Notes under the pieces: generated by a model
What the model saw: the letters and a program-made list of their open reading frames with translations, nothing else
Database searches by the model: none
What the model was told of the DNA's origin: nothing
Shown here: in pieces, positions 15,464-24,592 of the stretch
Position numbering within the stretch: the first letter of the stretch is position 1
How the letters are laid out: each line of letters starts with the position of its first letter
Position numbers and translations under genes: made by a program
Assembly (NCBI GenBank): GCA_035710745.1
Contig: DASTCX010000025.1
Coordinates: 186,001-250,000 of the forward strand
Origin: Candidatus Eremiobacteraceae bacterium
GTDB lineage: Bacteria > Vulcanimicrobiota > Vulcanimicrobiia > Eremiobacterales > Eremiobacteraceae
DNA length: 64,000 nt
Direction: 5' to 3'

Positions 15464-17584
15464 TTGCCAGAGTCCGTCAGCATGGAGCTGGGCGGGCGCA
15501 CTCTCACCATGGAAACCGGTGAGCTCGCGCGCCAAGCCAGCGGCTCCGTCTTTATCCGTTATGGCGATACGTGCGTCTTGTGCGCCGCGACCGCCAGTGC
15601 AGGCCCCCGCGAGGGCGCAGATTTCTTCCCCCTCACCGTGGACTACGAAGAGCGCATGTACGCCGCCGGAAAGATCCCGGGCGGTTTCATCAAGCGTGAA
15701 GGCAGGCCGTCCGAAAAGGCGACGCTCACCGCTCGCCTCATCGACCGTCCGATCAGACCGCTTTTCGCCGACGGTTTCCGTAACGACATCCACATCGTCT
15801 GCACGATCCTCTCGATCGATCCCGAGATCGACCCCGATGTCGTCGCATTGACCGGCGCGGGCGCCGCGCTCGCGCTCTCGGACATCCCGTTCGAATATCC
15901 GGTCGCGGGCGTCCGCGTCGGTCTCATCGACGGGCGCTACGTCATCAATCCGACGCGGACCGAACTCGAGTCGAGCACGCTCGACATGATCATCGCCGGC
16001 ACATCCGACGCGGTGATGATGGTCGAAGGCGGCTGCAAGGAGATCTCCGAGGACCAATTCCTCGGCGGTGTCGAGGCAGGTCACGCGGCCATCAAAGACA
16101 TCCTCGAGCAGACGCGCAGTCTGGTCGCCCGCGCCGGCAAGAAGAAGCGGACGTTCCCGCTCTTCAACCCGTCGGCCTCGATGCGTCAGTTCGTCGACGA
16201 GGTCTTCGGGCACGACATCGCGCGCGCCATGCGGATCACGTCGAAGACCGAACGCAATCGCGCCTTCGAAACGATCTCGCGCGAGGAGGCTCGCAGCCGC
16301 ATCGCCGGTCATCCGCTCGAGGCGGAGCTTCGGCCGCTGCTCGACGACGGACGCAATCACGACTTCGACAAGTGCGTGAAGGCACGCGAAGAGGAAGAGC
16401 TGCGGGTCATGGTCGTCGACGAAGGGCTGCGCCCCGACGGCCGCAAGCTCGATGAGATCCGCCCGATTTCGTGCCGGACGAGCGTCGTCCCGCGCACGCA
16501 CGGCTCGGCGCTCTTCACGCGCGGCGAGACGCAAATCTTCACGGCGGCGACGCTAGGCTCGATCTCCGACGAGCAGCGCGTCGATGGACTCTTGCCGCAA
16601 TACTTCAAGCGCTACATGCACTACTACAACTTCCCGCCGTACTCGGTCGGCGAGACCCGTCCGATGCGCGGCCCCGGCCGGCGCGAGATCGGTCACGGCT
16701 GGCTTGCCGAGCGTGCGCTCGTGCCGATGCTGCCGCCTCAAGACGAGTTCCCGTACACGCTGCGGCTCGTCTCCGAGACCTTCGAGAGCAACGGGTCGTC
16801 GTCGATGGGCTCCGTCTGCGCGAGCACGATGGCGCTCATGGACGCTGGTGTGCCGCTGCGCAAGCACGTCGGCGGCGTCGCGATGGGCCTCGTCCTCAAA
16901 GACGGCGCGTACTCGGTGCTCACCGACATCCAAGGCCTCGAAGACGCTCTCGGCGAGATGGACTTCAAGGTCGCGGGAACTGTCGACGGCATCACGGCCG
17001 TCCAGATGGATATCAAAGTCCGCGGCATCACGATCGAGATCATGCGGCGCGCGATGGCTCAGGCCCGTGAAGGCCGCATGTTCATCATCGGCAAGCTCAA
17101 GGAGACGATCCCGAGTCCGCGGCGCTCGCTCTCGCACTTCGCGCCTCGGATGTTCGTGCTCGAGATCCATCCCGACAAGATCAAAGACATCATCGGGCCA
17201 GGCGGCAAGGTGATCAACAAGATCGTCGCCGATACCGGCGCGAAGATCGACATCGAGAACGACGGCCGCGTCTTCATCGCATCGCCGGACGCCGAAGCGG
17301 GCGAGAAGGCGAAGCGGATGGTCGAGGATATCGCACGCGATGTCGAGGTCGGCGAGATCTACACGGGCGTCGTCAAGCGGATCATCACGATCGGCGCGTT
17401 CGTCCAGATCCTGCCTGGCAAAGAAGGTCTCGTCCACATCTCGCAGCTCGCCAACCATCGCGTCAACCGCGTGGAGGACGAGGTACAGGTCGGCGATGAG
17501 ATCCAGGTGCGCGTCGCCGAGATCGACCATCAAGGCCGCATCAACCTGACGCGCAAGGGTCTGCTGGAAACCGCCAACAACTAG
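15464..17584 (+). CDS. pnp: Polynucleotide phosphorylase
   Basis: Phosphorolytic 3'-5' exoribonuclease of mRNA decay and the degradosome. The 706-residue protein has two RNase PH domains (about residues 12-145 and 320-540; FTRGETQIF, SNGSSSMGSVCASTMALMDA), a linking helical domain, a KH domain (IKDIIGPGGKVINKI near 565) and a C-terminal S1 domain (GEIYTGVVKRI, GLVHISQLA). Full length and colinear with the family. It begins with TTG, decided by the AGGAGG at 15449. It is terminated by a palindromic repeat with a T tract at 17603-17637. Confidence 0.97.
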   Translation: MPESVSMELGGRTLTMETGELARQASGSVFIRYGDTCVLCAATASAGPREGADFFPLTVDYEERMYAAGKIPGGFIKREGRPSEKATLTARLIDRPIRPLFADGFRNDIHIVCTILSIDPEIDPDVVALTGAGAALALSDIPFEYPVAGVRVGLIDGRYVINPTRTELESSTLDMIIAGTSDAVMMVEGGCKEISEDQFLGGVEAGHAAIKDILEQTRSLVARAGKKKRTFPLFNPSASMRQFVDEVFGHDIARAMRITSKTERNRAFETISREEARSRIAGHPLEAELRPLLDDGRNHDFDKCVKAREEEELRVMVVDEGLRPDGRKLDEIRPISCRTSVVPRTHGSALFTRGETQIFTAATLGSISDEQRVDGLLPQYFKRYMHYYNFPPYSVGETRPMRGPGRREIGHGWLAERALVPMLPPQDEFPYTLRLVSETFESNGSSSMGSVCASTMALMDAGVPLRKHVGGVAMGLVLKDGAYSVLTDIQGLEDALGEMDFKVAGTVDGITAVQMDIKVRGITIEIMRRAMAQAREGRMFIIGKLKETIPSPRRSLSHFAPRMFVLEIHPDKIKDIIGPGGKVINKIVADTGAKIDIENDGRVFIASPDAEAGEKAKRMVEDIARDVEVGEIYTGVVKRIITIGAFVQILPGKEGLVHISQLANHRVNRVEDEVQVGDEIQVRVAEIDHQGRINLTRKGLLETANN

Positions 17585-17602
17585 CGCCACCCATCGCTCT
17601 GT

Positions 17603-17637
17603 AGCGGTCGAGCTTTAGCTCGACCGTTCTTTTTTCT
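17603..17637 (+). terminator. pnp terminator built from a palindromic repeat (copy 4)
   Basis: Hairpin AGCGGTCGAGC-TTTA-GCTCGACCG followed by TTCTTTTTTC, 19 bases after the pnp stop. Confidence 0.8.
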
Positions 17638-17753
17638 GGGAGCAGTCGAGATCTATCTCGACCGTTCTTTTTTCTGGGAGCGGTCGAGATTTATCTCGAC
17701 CGCCGCGGTCTTACACGAGAAGAGAATGGAGCGGTCGACCTTCACGGTCGACC
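17606..17753. repeat. Cluster of four palindromic repeats (copies 4-7)
   Basis: Cores at 17606-17625 (inner arm AGC), 17644-17663 (AGAT, first arm base A instead of G), 17682-17701 (AGAT) and 17733-17753 (ACC, five-base loop). The first two are each followed by TTCTTTTTTCTGGGAGC, so that piece was duplicated with the hairpin. Each copy remains self-complementary although the inner bases differ. The rest of the 223-base gap between pnp and the next gene holds nothing else recognisable. Confidence 0.9.
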
Positions 17754-17807
17754 GCCGCGGCCTTTCCAGCGCGGAATTATCGCACCCGGTGTGAAAGCAA
17801 CGAGTTG

Positions 17808-18326
17808 ATGAGGCGCGTAACGTTTTTCGCGATCGCCGCGATCGCTATCATGTGCGGTTCCTGCTCGAAGCTCGTGCGTTCGAGGCCGCCGGCGTGTTGC
17901 GCTGCGCCCGGCTACTCGCGCACGCAGGTCGAAGCCGTACTCGGAAAGCCGTCGCCGCCGGAGCCGTCGTCGAAATTCCACCCGTATCCATCACCGCCGC
18001 CCGACGCGCCGATCTACACGACGGAGCACGGCTACCTCACCGTTCACTATGCCGGCGTCAACGGTCTGGCGACGCGCTTCTCGATGGATTTCTACGAGGG
18101 CAAAGCGCCCGACGACGCTTTCTCGATCACGTCGGCGTATCTACCGGACGATGCCGTCGACCTGAAGGCCGACGTCGTCGGAAAGACCGCGAACATACAC
18201 GTCTATCGAAGCGCGAAGCTCGCGAAGGCTCTGCCAGCGAGTCATGGTATGTTGTACGTCGAGTGCAAAGGGCCACAGCCCGCGATGTTGTGTTATACCA
18301 CCGACGTCATGTTAGGCGCGCCGTAA
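17808..18326 (+). CDS. Putative lipoprotein of unknown function
   Basis: A 172-residue exported protein. The N-terminus MRRVTFFAIAAIAIMCGSCS is a signal peptide ending in a lipobox-like Cys region (Cys at 16 and 19 of the ATG form). The start of the mature part (CCAAPGYSRTQVEAVLGKP) recalls small bacterial outer-membrane lipoproteins of the SmpA/BamE kind, where an R/S-x-x-V-x-x-x-L-G-x-P motif is common, but the similarity is short. The ATG at 17808 has no strong ribosome site; a TTG at 17805 is in frame. The gene is flanked by four palindromic repeats upstream and three downstream. Confidence 0.65.
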   Translation: MRRVTFFAIAAIAIMCGSCSKLVRSRPPACCAAPGYSRTQVEAVLGKPSPPEPSSKFHPYPSPPPDAPIYTTEHGYLTVHYAGVNGLATRFSMDFYEGKAPDDAFSITSAYLPDDAVDLKADVVGKTANIHVYRSAKLAKALPASHGMLYVECKGPQPAMLCYTTDVMLGAP

Positions 18327-18341
18327 CGCAGCGGTCGCGCC

Positions 18342-18468
18342 GGTCGAGATAAATCTCGACCGCTCCCAGATCCATTGGCTAAACCGCGCCGGTCGAGATG
18401 AATCTCGACAGCTCCCAGATCCATTGGCTAAACCGCGGCGGTCGAGATGAATCTCGACCGCTCCCTAT
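18342..18468. repeat. 49-bp tandem repeat carrying palindromic element (copies 8-10)
   Basis: Two full 49-base units (18342-18390, 18391-18439) and a partial third (18440-18468). Each unit is a palindrome (cores 18342-18361, 18391-18410, 18440-18459; inner arm AGAT) plus the spacer CTCCCAGATCCATTGGCTAA and ACCGC. The second core has an A for C near its end. It sits between convergent genes. Confidence 0.9.
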
Positions 18469-18488
18469 TTGTGCCGCGCGAGGTCGAT

Positions 18489-19892
18489 TTAAAGTAGGCC
18501 GGCGGCCCGCTCGAGGGTCACGAGCGCGGATTGAACGGCTGCTTGTGCTGTGACGTACTGCGTCTTCGCCTGCGTGTCGGCGAGCAGCGCGTCGGATAGC
18601 TCCAGCGACGTTCCGACACCGGCTTGGAAACGGATGCGCGTGACGCGCAGATCTTCTGCCGCCGACGACTGCGCCGAGCGCGCAGCCGCGAGCTGCGCCT
18701 GCGACGCGACGTAGTTGAGATACGCTTGTCGCGCCTCGAGATCGACGCCGTTCTGCAACTGCTTCAGATTGATCTGGGCTTTATCGACTTCTGCCTGGGC
18801 CTGGGCCACTTCGCCGTGCGTCATACCGCCGTCGAACAGCTTCCACGTTACGCTCAATGTCTCGGAAAGTTGCGGCTGCTTGATGTTCTCGAAGTTAGGC
18901 GTCAGGCCGGCGTTTTGGATCTGGAGCGCAAGGGTCGGAAGCGTGCCGGCGCGCGCGGCCTTGACGGCATCCGCCGCGATCGTCACGGCGTCGGCCGACG
19001 ACGCGAGCTCCGGCCGCTTCGATCGAGCGTCCGCGAGGATCTGACCGAGGGTGAATGACGGCACCGCGGTGTTGAGATTCTCCGTCGGCTGGATATCACT
19101 GCCGAGATCGATGTTGAGCGTGTTCGCAAGGTCCGCGTTCGCGAGCGCCGCTTCGTTGTCGGCCTGAACGGATTGCACTTGCGTGTTGGCGAGCGTCACT
19201 TGCTCGCGCAGGACGTCCGCTCGCGCCGCCGTGCCCGCGTTTAACTGCTGTTCGGCGAGCTTCTCATCATCGCGCGCGACGAGCACCGCTTGATCCGCGA
19301 TCGAGGCTCGATGCTGCGCCGCCAGCAGCGCGAAATACTTGGTGGTCGTCTCGTTGATGACGTCGGCACGCGTCGCAGCGACGCCGTTTTGCGCCGAGGC
19401 GAACCCCGCCGCAGCCTCGCCGATCTCGGCTTCGACCGCGCCGCCGCTATAGATCGCCCATTGGATCGTCTCGGAGATACTATTGTAGTTCGTCGCCGAG
19501 ATCGGAAACTTCACCGGCCCCTTCGGCGACGGGAACACGAAGGCGCCCGCGCTCTCAGTATGCTGGCGTGCAGCGGAAGCGGTGAGGGAGGGTACCTTGC
19601 CTGCGCTCGCCGTGACGACGCGCGCAGCCGCTGCCTTCTGATCGGCGAGCGCCGCTTGATAGGTCAGATTGTTGGCCGCAGCAAGCGCCAGCGCATCGGC
19701 GAGCGTCATGCGGACGAGCGGTCCGTTCGATCCGGCGGTCGCCGACGACGTCGGCATCGACGCCGGCGTCGGTGATGCCGTCGGCGAGGCTTGCGGCGAG
19801 GGCGCCGCATGTCCGGCGGCGATGGCAGGCTTGGGATGAGCGGCGAAGGTCAAGCCGCTCGCGATGAGCGCAACGGCCAAGGCAACGCGCAT
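18489..19892 (-). CDS. TolC-family outer membrane efflux protein
   Basis: A 467-residue outer-membrane channel subunit of type I secretion or RND/MFS efflux systems. A signal peptide (about residues 1-25, MRVALAVALIASGLTFAA) is followed by a low-complexity A/P/S/T stretch. Two copies of the outer-membrane efflux repeat follow, with long helices (RADVLREQVTLANTQVQSV, QAQAEVDKAQINLKQL). The ATG at 19892 is preceded by GGGGGGA. No membrane-fusion or inner-membrane pump gene is adjacent. The presence of this protein argues for an outer membrane. Confidence 0.92.
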   Translation of the reverse strand: MRVALAVALIASGLTFAAHPKPAIAAGHAAPSPQASPTASPTPASMPTSSATAGSNGPLVRMTLADALALAAANNLTYQAALADQKAAAARVVTASAGKVPSLTASAARQHTESAGAFVFPSPKGPVKFPISATNYNSISETIQWAIYSGGAVEAEIGEAAAGFASAQNGVAATRADVINETTTKYFALLAAQHRASIADQAVLVARDDEKLAEQQLNAGTAARADVLREQVTLANTQVQSVQADNEAALANADLANTLNIDLGSDIQPTENLNTAVPSFTLGQILADARSKRPELASSADAVTIAADAVKAARAGTLPTLALQIQNAGLTPNFENIKQPQLSETLSVTWKLFDGGMTHGEVAQAQAEVDKAQINLKQLQNGVDLEARQAYLNYVASQAQLAAARSAQSSAAEDLRVTRIRFQAGVGTSLELSDALLADTQAKTQYVTAQAAVQSALVTLERAAGLL

Positions 19893-19927
19893 GTCGGGCG
19901 ATCCCCCCAAAAGTTGTGTCGAAAGGG

Positions 19928-20263
19928 TCAGGCGGCGGCTCGCGCCGGCGGTCCGAGTTTGAACACTCTGGCCAACGCGGTGACCTCGAGGACCCGTCGT
20001 ATCCGCGGACTCGCGGTCTCGACCTTGATGTCGCCCCCGCGCTCGCGCACGCGCCGAAGCGCGACGATCAGCGATGCGAGGCCCGACGAGTCGAGGAATC
20101 CGACGCGATCGAGGTCGAGCGTCACGTCCAGACGCCCCGACGCGATGTGCGTTTCAAGGGCGCGGCGCACCACCCTCGCCCCGTCCGCATCGAGATCTCC
20201 GGTCAGTGCGAGATGGAGAGCTCGGGGATCCGAGGCTGTTTGCGAATCTATTCTCAAGGCCAT
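19928..20263 (-). CDS. STAS-domain anti-sigma factor antagonist
   Basis: A 111-residue SpoIIAA/RsbV-like protein. The phosphorylatable serine lies in RVGFLDSSGLASLIVALR (Ser59 or Ser60), flanked by LALTGDLDADGAR and RIRRVLEVTALARVF. Members bind an anti-sigma kinase and are switched by phosphorylation. No partner kinase or sigma factor gene is nearby. It lies 35 bases upstream of the TolC-family gene on the same strand and may share its transcript. The start is ATG at 20263. Confidence 0.87.
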   Translation of the reverse strand: MALRIDSQTASDPRALHLALTGDLDADGARVVRRALETHIASGRLDVTLDLDRVGFLDSSGLASLIVALRRVRERGGDIKVETASPRIRRVLEVTALARVFKLGPPARAAA

Positions 20264-20373
20264 TGCCCTTACTGGGCCTCCGAAAAACCATTTACGTTGG
20301 CGGTTGAATGTATACCAGCGAATTGTTAAGCGGTTGACTTTCTCCTTCTATATTCATAAATTGTCCCGCAAAG

Positions 20374-20406
20374 CAAAAGACCACCGGCGCTTCTCGCACC
20401 GGCGGC
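20374..20406 (-). terminator. Rho-independent terminator
   Basis: On the minus strand a G-U-rich stem (CCGCCGGTGC / GCGCCGGTGG, loop GAGAA) is followed by TCTTTTGC. It lies 26 bases past the stop of the 20432-20872 gene. The A-C mismatches on the plus strand become G-U pairs only on the minus strand, which fits the direction. Confidence 0.7.
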
Positions 20407-20431
20407 CTCGAGATCGCCCGTAGGCGAATTC

Positions 20432-20872
20432 TTAGAGCTTGGCGTTTATGACCGCGTCGACGCCGACGCCGTACACCCGCTTGAACCCCTTGAGCGGGTT
20501 GAGGCTGTCGATCGGGATGAGGACGCTGCCCCGCCAGACGTTGTTGTTCCACTCGAACGCGAGCGAGCCCACGGCCTGCACGCGGTCGACCGCGTATGCC
20601 GGACCGCTCACCTGCGCGGCTCCGACGTACGTGCCCGTGCCCGTCTGCAGGATCGGCACGACCTTCGTCTTGCCCTCGTTCGCGATATGGTTCGTCAGAA
20701 GCAGGTTGTCGAGGAAGCTGTTCAGCGGTCCGGCGATGAGCTTCACGCCGTAGATGCCTGCCGCGCCCGTCAACACCTTGTTGACGAACGAGTCAGCGTT
20801 CGCAACCGTTAGCGGCGCCACCGCCATGGTGGCGGTCATCATCAAAGCGGCGATGGTCGTCTTCAGTTTCAC
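20432..20872 (-). CDS. Small exported hypothetical protein
   Basis: A 146-residue protein with a clear signal peptide (MKLKTTIAALMMTATMAVAP, cleavage probably after NADS or ANA). The mature part has hydrophobic stretches (VLTGAAGIYGVKLIAGPLNSF) and ends in short strands (WRGSVLIPIDSLNP, RVYGVGVDAVINAKL). No family recognised. It begins with GTG at 20872, with AAAGGAGA 10 bases upstream, and has its own terminator at 20374-20406. It is transcribed away from ubiD. Confidence 0.72.
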   Translation of the reverse strand: MKLKTTIAALMMTATMAVAPLTVANADSFVNKVLTGAAGIYGVKLIAGPLNSFLDNLLLTNHIANEGKTKVVPILQTGTGTYVGAAQVSGPAYAVDRVQAVGSLAFEWNNNVWRGSVLIPIDSLNPLKGFKRVYGVGVDAVINAKL

Positions 20873-21033
20873 GTGGATGCCGTCTCCTTTACGCGGGCTG
20901 AGCAGCGGAGCGCCGCCCGGCGTTCGCTATATCATGCCCGTTCTTTCGTCATCCTAGACAACGTTTCACGCATCCTTCGAGTTCCGCGCACGGACGCGCC
21001 GGGACATGTTTCGCGAGGCTTTCAATCCGCCCG

Positions 21034-22518
21034 ATGAGAACGCACGGAGCCGTGTACGCCAACCTGCGCGAGTTCGTCGACGACATGCGACGGCGCGGCG
21101 AACTCATCGAGGTCGCGGCACCGGTCGATCCCAAGCTCGAGATCGCGGAGATCGCAGACCGCTGCGTCAAGAGTCAGAGCGGCGGCCCTGCCCTGTTGTT
21201 CACCGCTGTCCGCGGCTCGACGATGCCCCTGCTCATAAACGCCCTCGCGACGCGCGGCCGCATGTCCGCGGCGCTCGGCGTCGGCGGTCTCGACGAGCTC
21301 GGCGACAAGGTCCGCCATATCCTGACCACGCTCCAACCCGGCGGCGGATCGGCGCTGAGCAAGCTGTTCGAGCTCAAAGATCTCGCGGGCATCATGCCCA
21401 AGACGGTCCGCAACGCGCCGTGCCAGGAAGTCGTCCTCGAAGGCGACGCAGTCGACCTCACGTCGCTGCCGGTGATCACGTGCTGGCCGCAAGACGGCGG
21501 ACCGTTCATCACGCTGCCGCTCGTCTTCACGAAGCATCCGCAAACCGGATCGCAAAACGTCGGCATGTATCGCATGCAGGTCTACGATCGAAATACGACC
21601 GGCATGCACTGGCAGCGGCACAAGCACGGGCGCGAACATCAAGACGCTTCTAAGCGCGACGCGCGCATGCCGGTCGCAGTCGCCATCGGCACCGAGCCGA
21701 TCGTGACGTACACCGGCTCGGCTCCGCTGCCCGCGAACATCGACGAGATGCTACTCGCCGGTTTTCTCCGCGGCAAAGCGGTGCCGATGGTGGCGTGCAA
21801 GACCGTCGATCTGCAGGTGCCCGCTGAAGCCGAGGTCATCCTCGAAGGGTACGTCGACAACGCCGAGCTGCGCATCGAAGGACCGTTCGGCGATCACACC
21901 GGCGTGTACACGCCGCCCGAGCCGTTCCCCGTCTTCCACGTCACGTGCATGACGCGGAGGCGCTCGCCCATCTATTGGACGACCATCGTCGGCAAGCCGC
22001 CGATGGAAGACCAGTGGCTCGGCAAGGCGACGGAACGCCTCTTCCTTCCGTTATTGCAGCAGATGCTTCCCGAGGTCGTCGACTACAACTTGCCGGTCGA
22101 AGGGGGCTTCCAAAACCTCGTGCTCGTGTCGGTGCGCAAGCGCTATCCCGGTCAAGCGAAGAAGGTCATGTACGCGCTTTGGGGCCTAGGACATATGATG
22201 ATGCTGACGCGCAACATCGTCGTCGTCGATGACGATGTCGACGTCCAGAACGTACGCGACGTCGCGTGGACCGCGCTCAACAATGTCGATGCAGGACGCG
22301 ATCTCGTTTTCGCACCGGGGCCGGTCGACCACCTCGACCATGCCGGACCTATGCCGCTGCTCGGCACGCGCCTCGGTATCGACGCGACGCGCAAAGGGCC
22401 CGAGGAGGGCTACATGCGCGGCTGGCCTGAAACCGTCGTCATGTCGCAAAGCGTGAAGGACGACGTCGCTCGCCGTTGGAGCGAATTCGGGCTAGCGGGC
22501 GTCGTCGATATCAGATGA
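21034..22518 (+). CDS. UbiD-family prenyl-FMN-dependent decarboxylase
   Basis: A 494-residue decarboxylase that would use prenylated FMN (from UbiX, not in the window) to decarboxylate an aromatic acid in quinone synthesis. Family features include LREFVDDMRRRGELIEV, MYRMQVYDRNTTGMHWQRHKHG, EGPFGDHTGVYTPPEPFPVFHV and DDDVDVQNVRDVAWT. The gene is coupled to ubiA by ATGA, and menG and a polyprenyl synthase lie in the same region, so a role in menaquinone synthesis (chorismate or futalosine branch, MqnL-like) is likely. It could also act on another aromatic acid. Confidence 0.92.
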   Translation: MRTHGAVYANLREFVDDMRRRGELIEVAAPVDPKLEIAEIADRCVKSQSGGPALLFTAVRGSTMPLLINALATRGRMSAALGVGGLDELGDKVRHILTTLQPGGGSALSKLFELKDLAGIMPKTVRNAPCQEVVLEGDAVDLTSLPVITCWPQDGGPFITLPLVFTKHPQTGSQNVGMYRMQVYDRNTTGMHWQRHKHGREHQDASKRDARMPVAVAIGTEPIVTYTGSAPLPANIDEMLLAGFLRGKAVPMVACKTVDLQVPAEAEVILEGYVDNAELRIEGPFGDHTGVYTPPEPFPVFHVTCMTRRRSPIYWTTIVGKPPMEDQWLGKATERLFLPLLQQMLPEVVDYNLPVEGGFQNLVLVSVRKRYPGQAKKVMYALWGLGHMMMLTRNIVVVDDDVDVQNVRDVAWTALNNVDAGRDLVFAPGPVDHLDHAGPMPLLGTRLGIDATRKGPEEGYMRGWPETVVMSQSVKDDVARRWSEFGLAGVVDIR

Positions 22519-23378
22519 ACGGCCTGCGTCTCTTCCTTCAAGAGATCAAGATCGAGCACACGCTGTTCGCGTTGCCGTTCGCCTACGCGGGTGCCTTGCT
22601 CGCCGCGCGCGGCGTGCCGAGCGCGCATGTGCTCGTATGGATTACGCTCGCGGTGCTCGGCGCCCGGACCGCTGCGATGTCGGCGAACCGGCTGCTCGAC
22701 GCGAAGATCGACAAGAAGAACCCGCGCACGGCCGGGCGCGCCGTCGCCTCCGGCAAGCTGAAGGCTTCGACGATGATCGTCGCGATCGTCGCCGGCCTCG
22801 TGCTGCTGACGATCGCGGCATACGAGCTCAATCCGCTGTGTCTCGCGCTTCTCCCGATCGGCGCGGCCGGCGTCATCATCTACCCGCTCGTCAAGCGCTG
22901 GACGTGGGCGGTGCACTTCGTCCTCGGCGCCGTCGATGCGCTCGCACCGCTCGGCGCGTGGATCGCCGTCACCGGACGCTTCGAGCCCGGCGCATGGCTG
23001 CTCTTCGGGGCCGTCACCGTGTGGGTCGCCGGCTTCGATATCCTGTACGCATTGATGGATCACGACTTCGACGTCGCCGAAGGGATCAGGTCGATCCCCG
23101 CGCGCTTCGGATCGGCCGCCGGCCGCTTCGTGCCGCAGCTGCTCCACGCACTGCTCGTCATCGCGCTCGCAGCGCTCGGCATCCTGACGCACGTCGGCGC
23201 CCTCTACTACGTCGGCGTGGCCGCCGCGCTCGCCTTGCTCGTCTACGAACTCTCGCTCATCCGGCGTCGACGCGATGTCTTCGCGCTCAACGCCGCGGTC
23301 TTCAACGCCAACATGGCGTTTTCGGTCGTCTTTCTCATCAGTACTGCGGCGTCGATCGCAGTGCGAGGTGCGCTGTGA
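22515..23378 (+). CDS. ubiA: UbiA-family prenyltransferase (MqnP-like)
   Basis: A 287-residue membrane enzyme that attaches an isoprenoid chain to an aromatic ring. It shows about eight hydrophobic segments and the two aspartate motifs, NRLLDAKIDKKN (near residue 69) and DHDFDVAEG (near 182), that bind Mg-diphosphate. SANRLLD and NPRTAGRA are typical of the 4-hydroxybenzoate/MqnP branch. It starts in an ATGA overlap with ubiD. Together these two may carry out steps of menaquinone synthesis; the exact acceptor is inferred. Confidence 0.9.
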   Translation: MNGLRLFLQEIKIEHTLFALPFAYAGALLAARGVPSAHVLVWITLAVLGARTAAMSANRLLDAKIDKKNPRTAGRAVASGKLKASTMIVAIVAGLVLLTIAAYELNPLCLALLPIGAAGVIIYPLVKRWTWAVHFVLGAVDALAPLGAWIAVTGRFEPGAWLLFGAVTVWVAGFDILYALMDHDFDVAEGIRSIPARFGSAAGRFVPQLLHALLVIALAALGILTHVGALYYVGVAAALALLVYELSLIRRRRDVFALNAAVFNANMAFSVVFLISTAASIAVRGAL

Positions 23379-23395
23379 TAGATAGGAGCCTACCT

Positions 23396-24592
23396 GTGGT
23401 ACGACGTCGCCGACGGATGCGCCGCGGCTTGTTCGCTGCTGCGCTCGTGGCATGCTGCTGCGCCGCGCCGGCCGCGTCGCTCGCCGATTTCGAGCCGTAT
23501 ACGAAGGTCATCACGATCTCGCTCGTCGCGCCGCTATCGGGTGACGAACGTCAGCTCGGCATCGACTTGAGCAACGGCGTCAACCTCGCGGTCGACGAGA
23601 CGAACGAGAGCCGTTCGCTCACCGATTTCGGATGGAAGGTCCAGACCTTCGACGATCAGGCGGATCCCGGCATCGCGCTTCAGGAGGCGCAGTTCGCGCT
23701 CGTCGATCCGACCGTCGGCTTCGTCATCGGCCACGTCGGCGCCGAAGAGACCAACTTCGCGCTGCAGACGTATCACGAACAAGAGATGCCGCTCATCATA
23801 CCGACGCAGCCGTACTTCCAGCTGACGCAGCACGGTTACGACAACGTCTTCCGTCTTTGCCCGACCGACGTCGAAGAAGGGACCCAGGCGGCGAAGTACG
23901 CGGAGAAGACGCTCAAAGCGAAGTTGGTCACGGTCGTCTACGTCAAAGACCAGTTCGGCGTCGACAGCGCGCTTGGCTTTCAGAACTACGCGGCCTCCGG
24001 AAAGACGACGAAGACCGACGGCATCGGCGTCGACGTCGACATGAAGTCGGACAAGGATATCGTCGCTGCGGTCAAGGCGGACGCTCCGGACGTCCTATAC
24101 TTCAGCGGCCCGGGCGCGAAACTGCAAAAAGTCCTCGCCGACATCCGCGCGGCAGGCATCACCGCGCCGGCGATCGCGAATGACGGTTTCTACGATCCGG
24201 CTTCGCTCAAGGCGGCGGGAAGCGCCTCCGATGGGATGCTCGTGACGTCATGCGTGCCGCCGCTCGACCTCATGCCGACGGCGCAGGTGTTCGTGCATCA
24301 TTATCAGGCGCGCTACGGGCAGCCGTCGTCGTTCGCGTTGTTCGGCTACGTCGCCGCACAGATAGCGATCGCGGCCGCGAAGCAGATCCACACGGCCGAT
24401 CACCTTCAGATCGACCGCGAGCTCTCGGTGGGGACATTCGAGACGATCATCGGACAGATCTCGTTCCAGCGCGGCGGCGACGTCTTCGAGCCTGACGTCT
24501 ACTTCTACAAGGCCTCGAGCGGACAGCTCAAATACGACTCGGCATCCGTGCCGAATCCGCTCATAATCTCCCGTCAGAACAGCGGTGGTTAG
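23396..24592 (+). CDS. ABC-type branched-chain amino acid (Leu/Ile/Val-type) substrate-binding protein
   Basis: A 398-residue periplasmic binding protein of the type I Leu/Ile/Val family. A very basic N-terminus and hydrophobic stretch (RRGLFAAALVACCCAAPAAS) form the signal peptide. It then shows ISLVAPLSGDERQLGIDLSNG, DQADPGIALQEAQ, VGFVIGHVGAEET and FVHHYQARYG. The start GTG at 23396 has AGGAG 7 bases upstream; another GTG at 23375 overlaps the ubiA stop. No ABC permease or ATPase is adjacent, so the partner complex is elsewhere or it serves as a sensor. Confidence 0.88.
   Translation: MVRRRRRMRRGLFAAALVACCCAAPAASLADFEPYTKVITISLVAPLSGDERQLGIDLSNGVNLAVDETNESRSLTDFGWKVQTFDDQADPGIALQEAQFALVDPTVGFVIGHVGAEETNFALQTYHEQEMPLIIPTQPYFQLTQHGYDNVFRLCPTDVEEGTQAAKYAEKTLKAKLVTVVYVKDQFGVDSALGFQNYAASGKTTKTDGIGVDVDMKSDKDIVAAVKADAPDVLYFSGPGAKLQKVLADIRAAGITAPAIANDGFYDPASLKAAGSASDGMLVTSCVPPLDLMPTAQVFVHHYQARYGQPSSFALFGYVAAQIAIAAAKQIHTADHLQIDRELSVGTFETIIGQISFQRGGDVFEPDVYFYKASSGQLKYDSASVPNPLIISRQNSGG

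Noticed and set aside
18342-18468. Possible CRISPR array
   Set aside because: Only 2.5 contiguous units with no variable spacers, and the unit is the same palindrome found elsewhere in the window.
22637-23395. A long plus-strand reading frame that continues upstream of the ABC substrate-binding protein through ubiA
   Set aside because: The upstream part is Arg-rich and lies entirely in another frame of the clearly real ubiA. The GTG at 23396 with AGGAG gives a normal signal peptide start.
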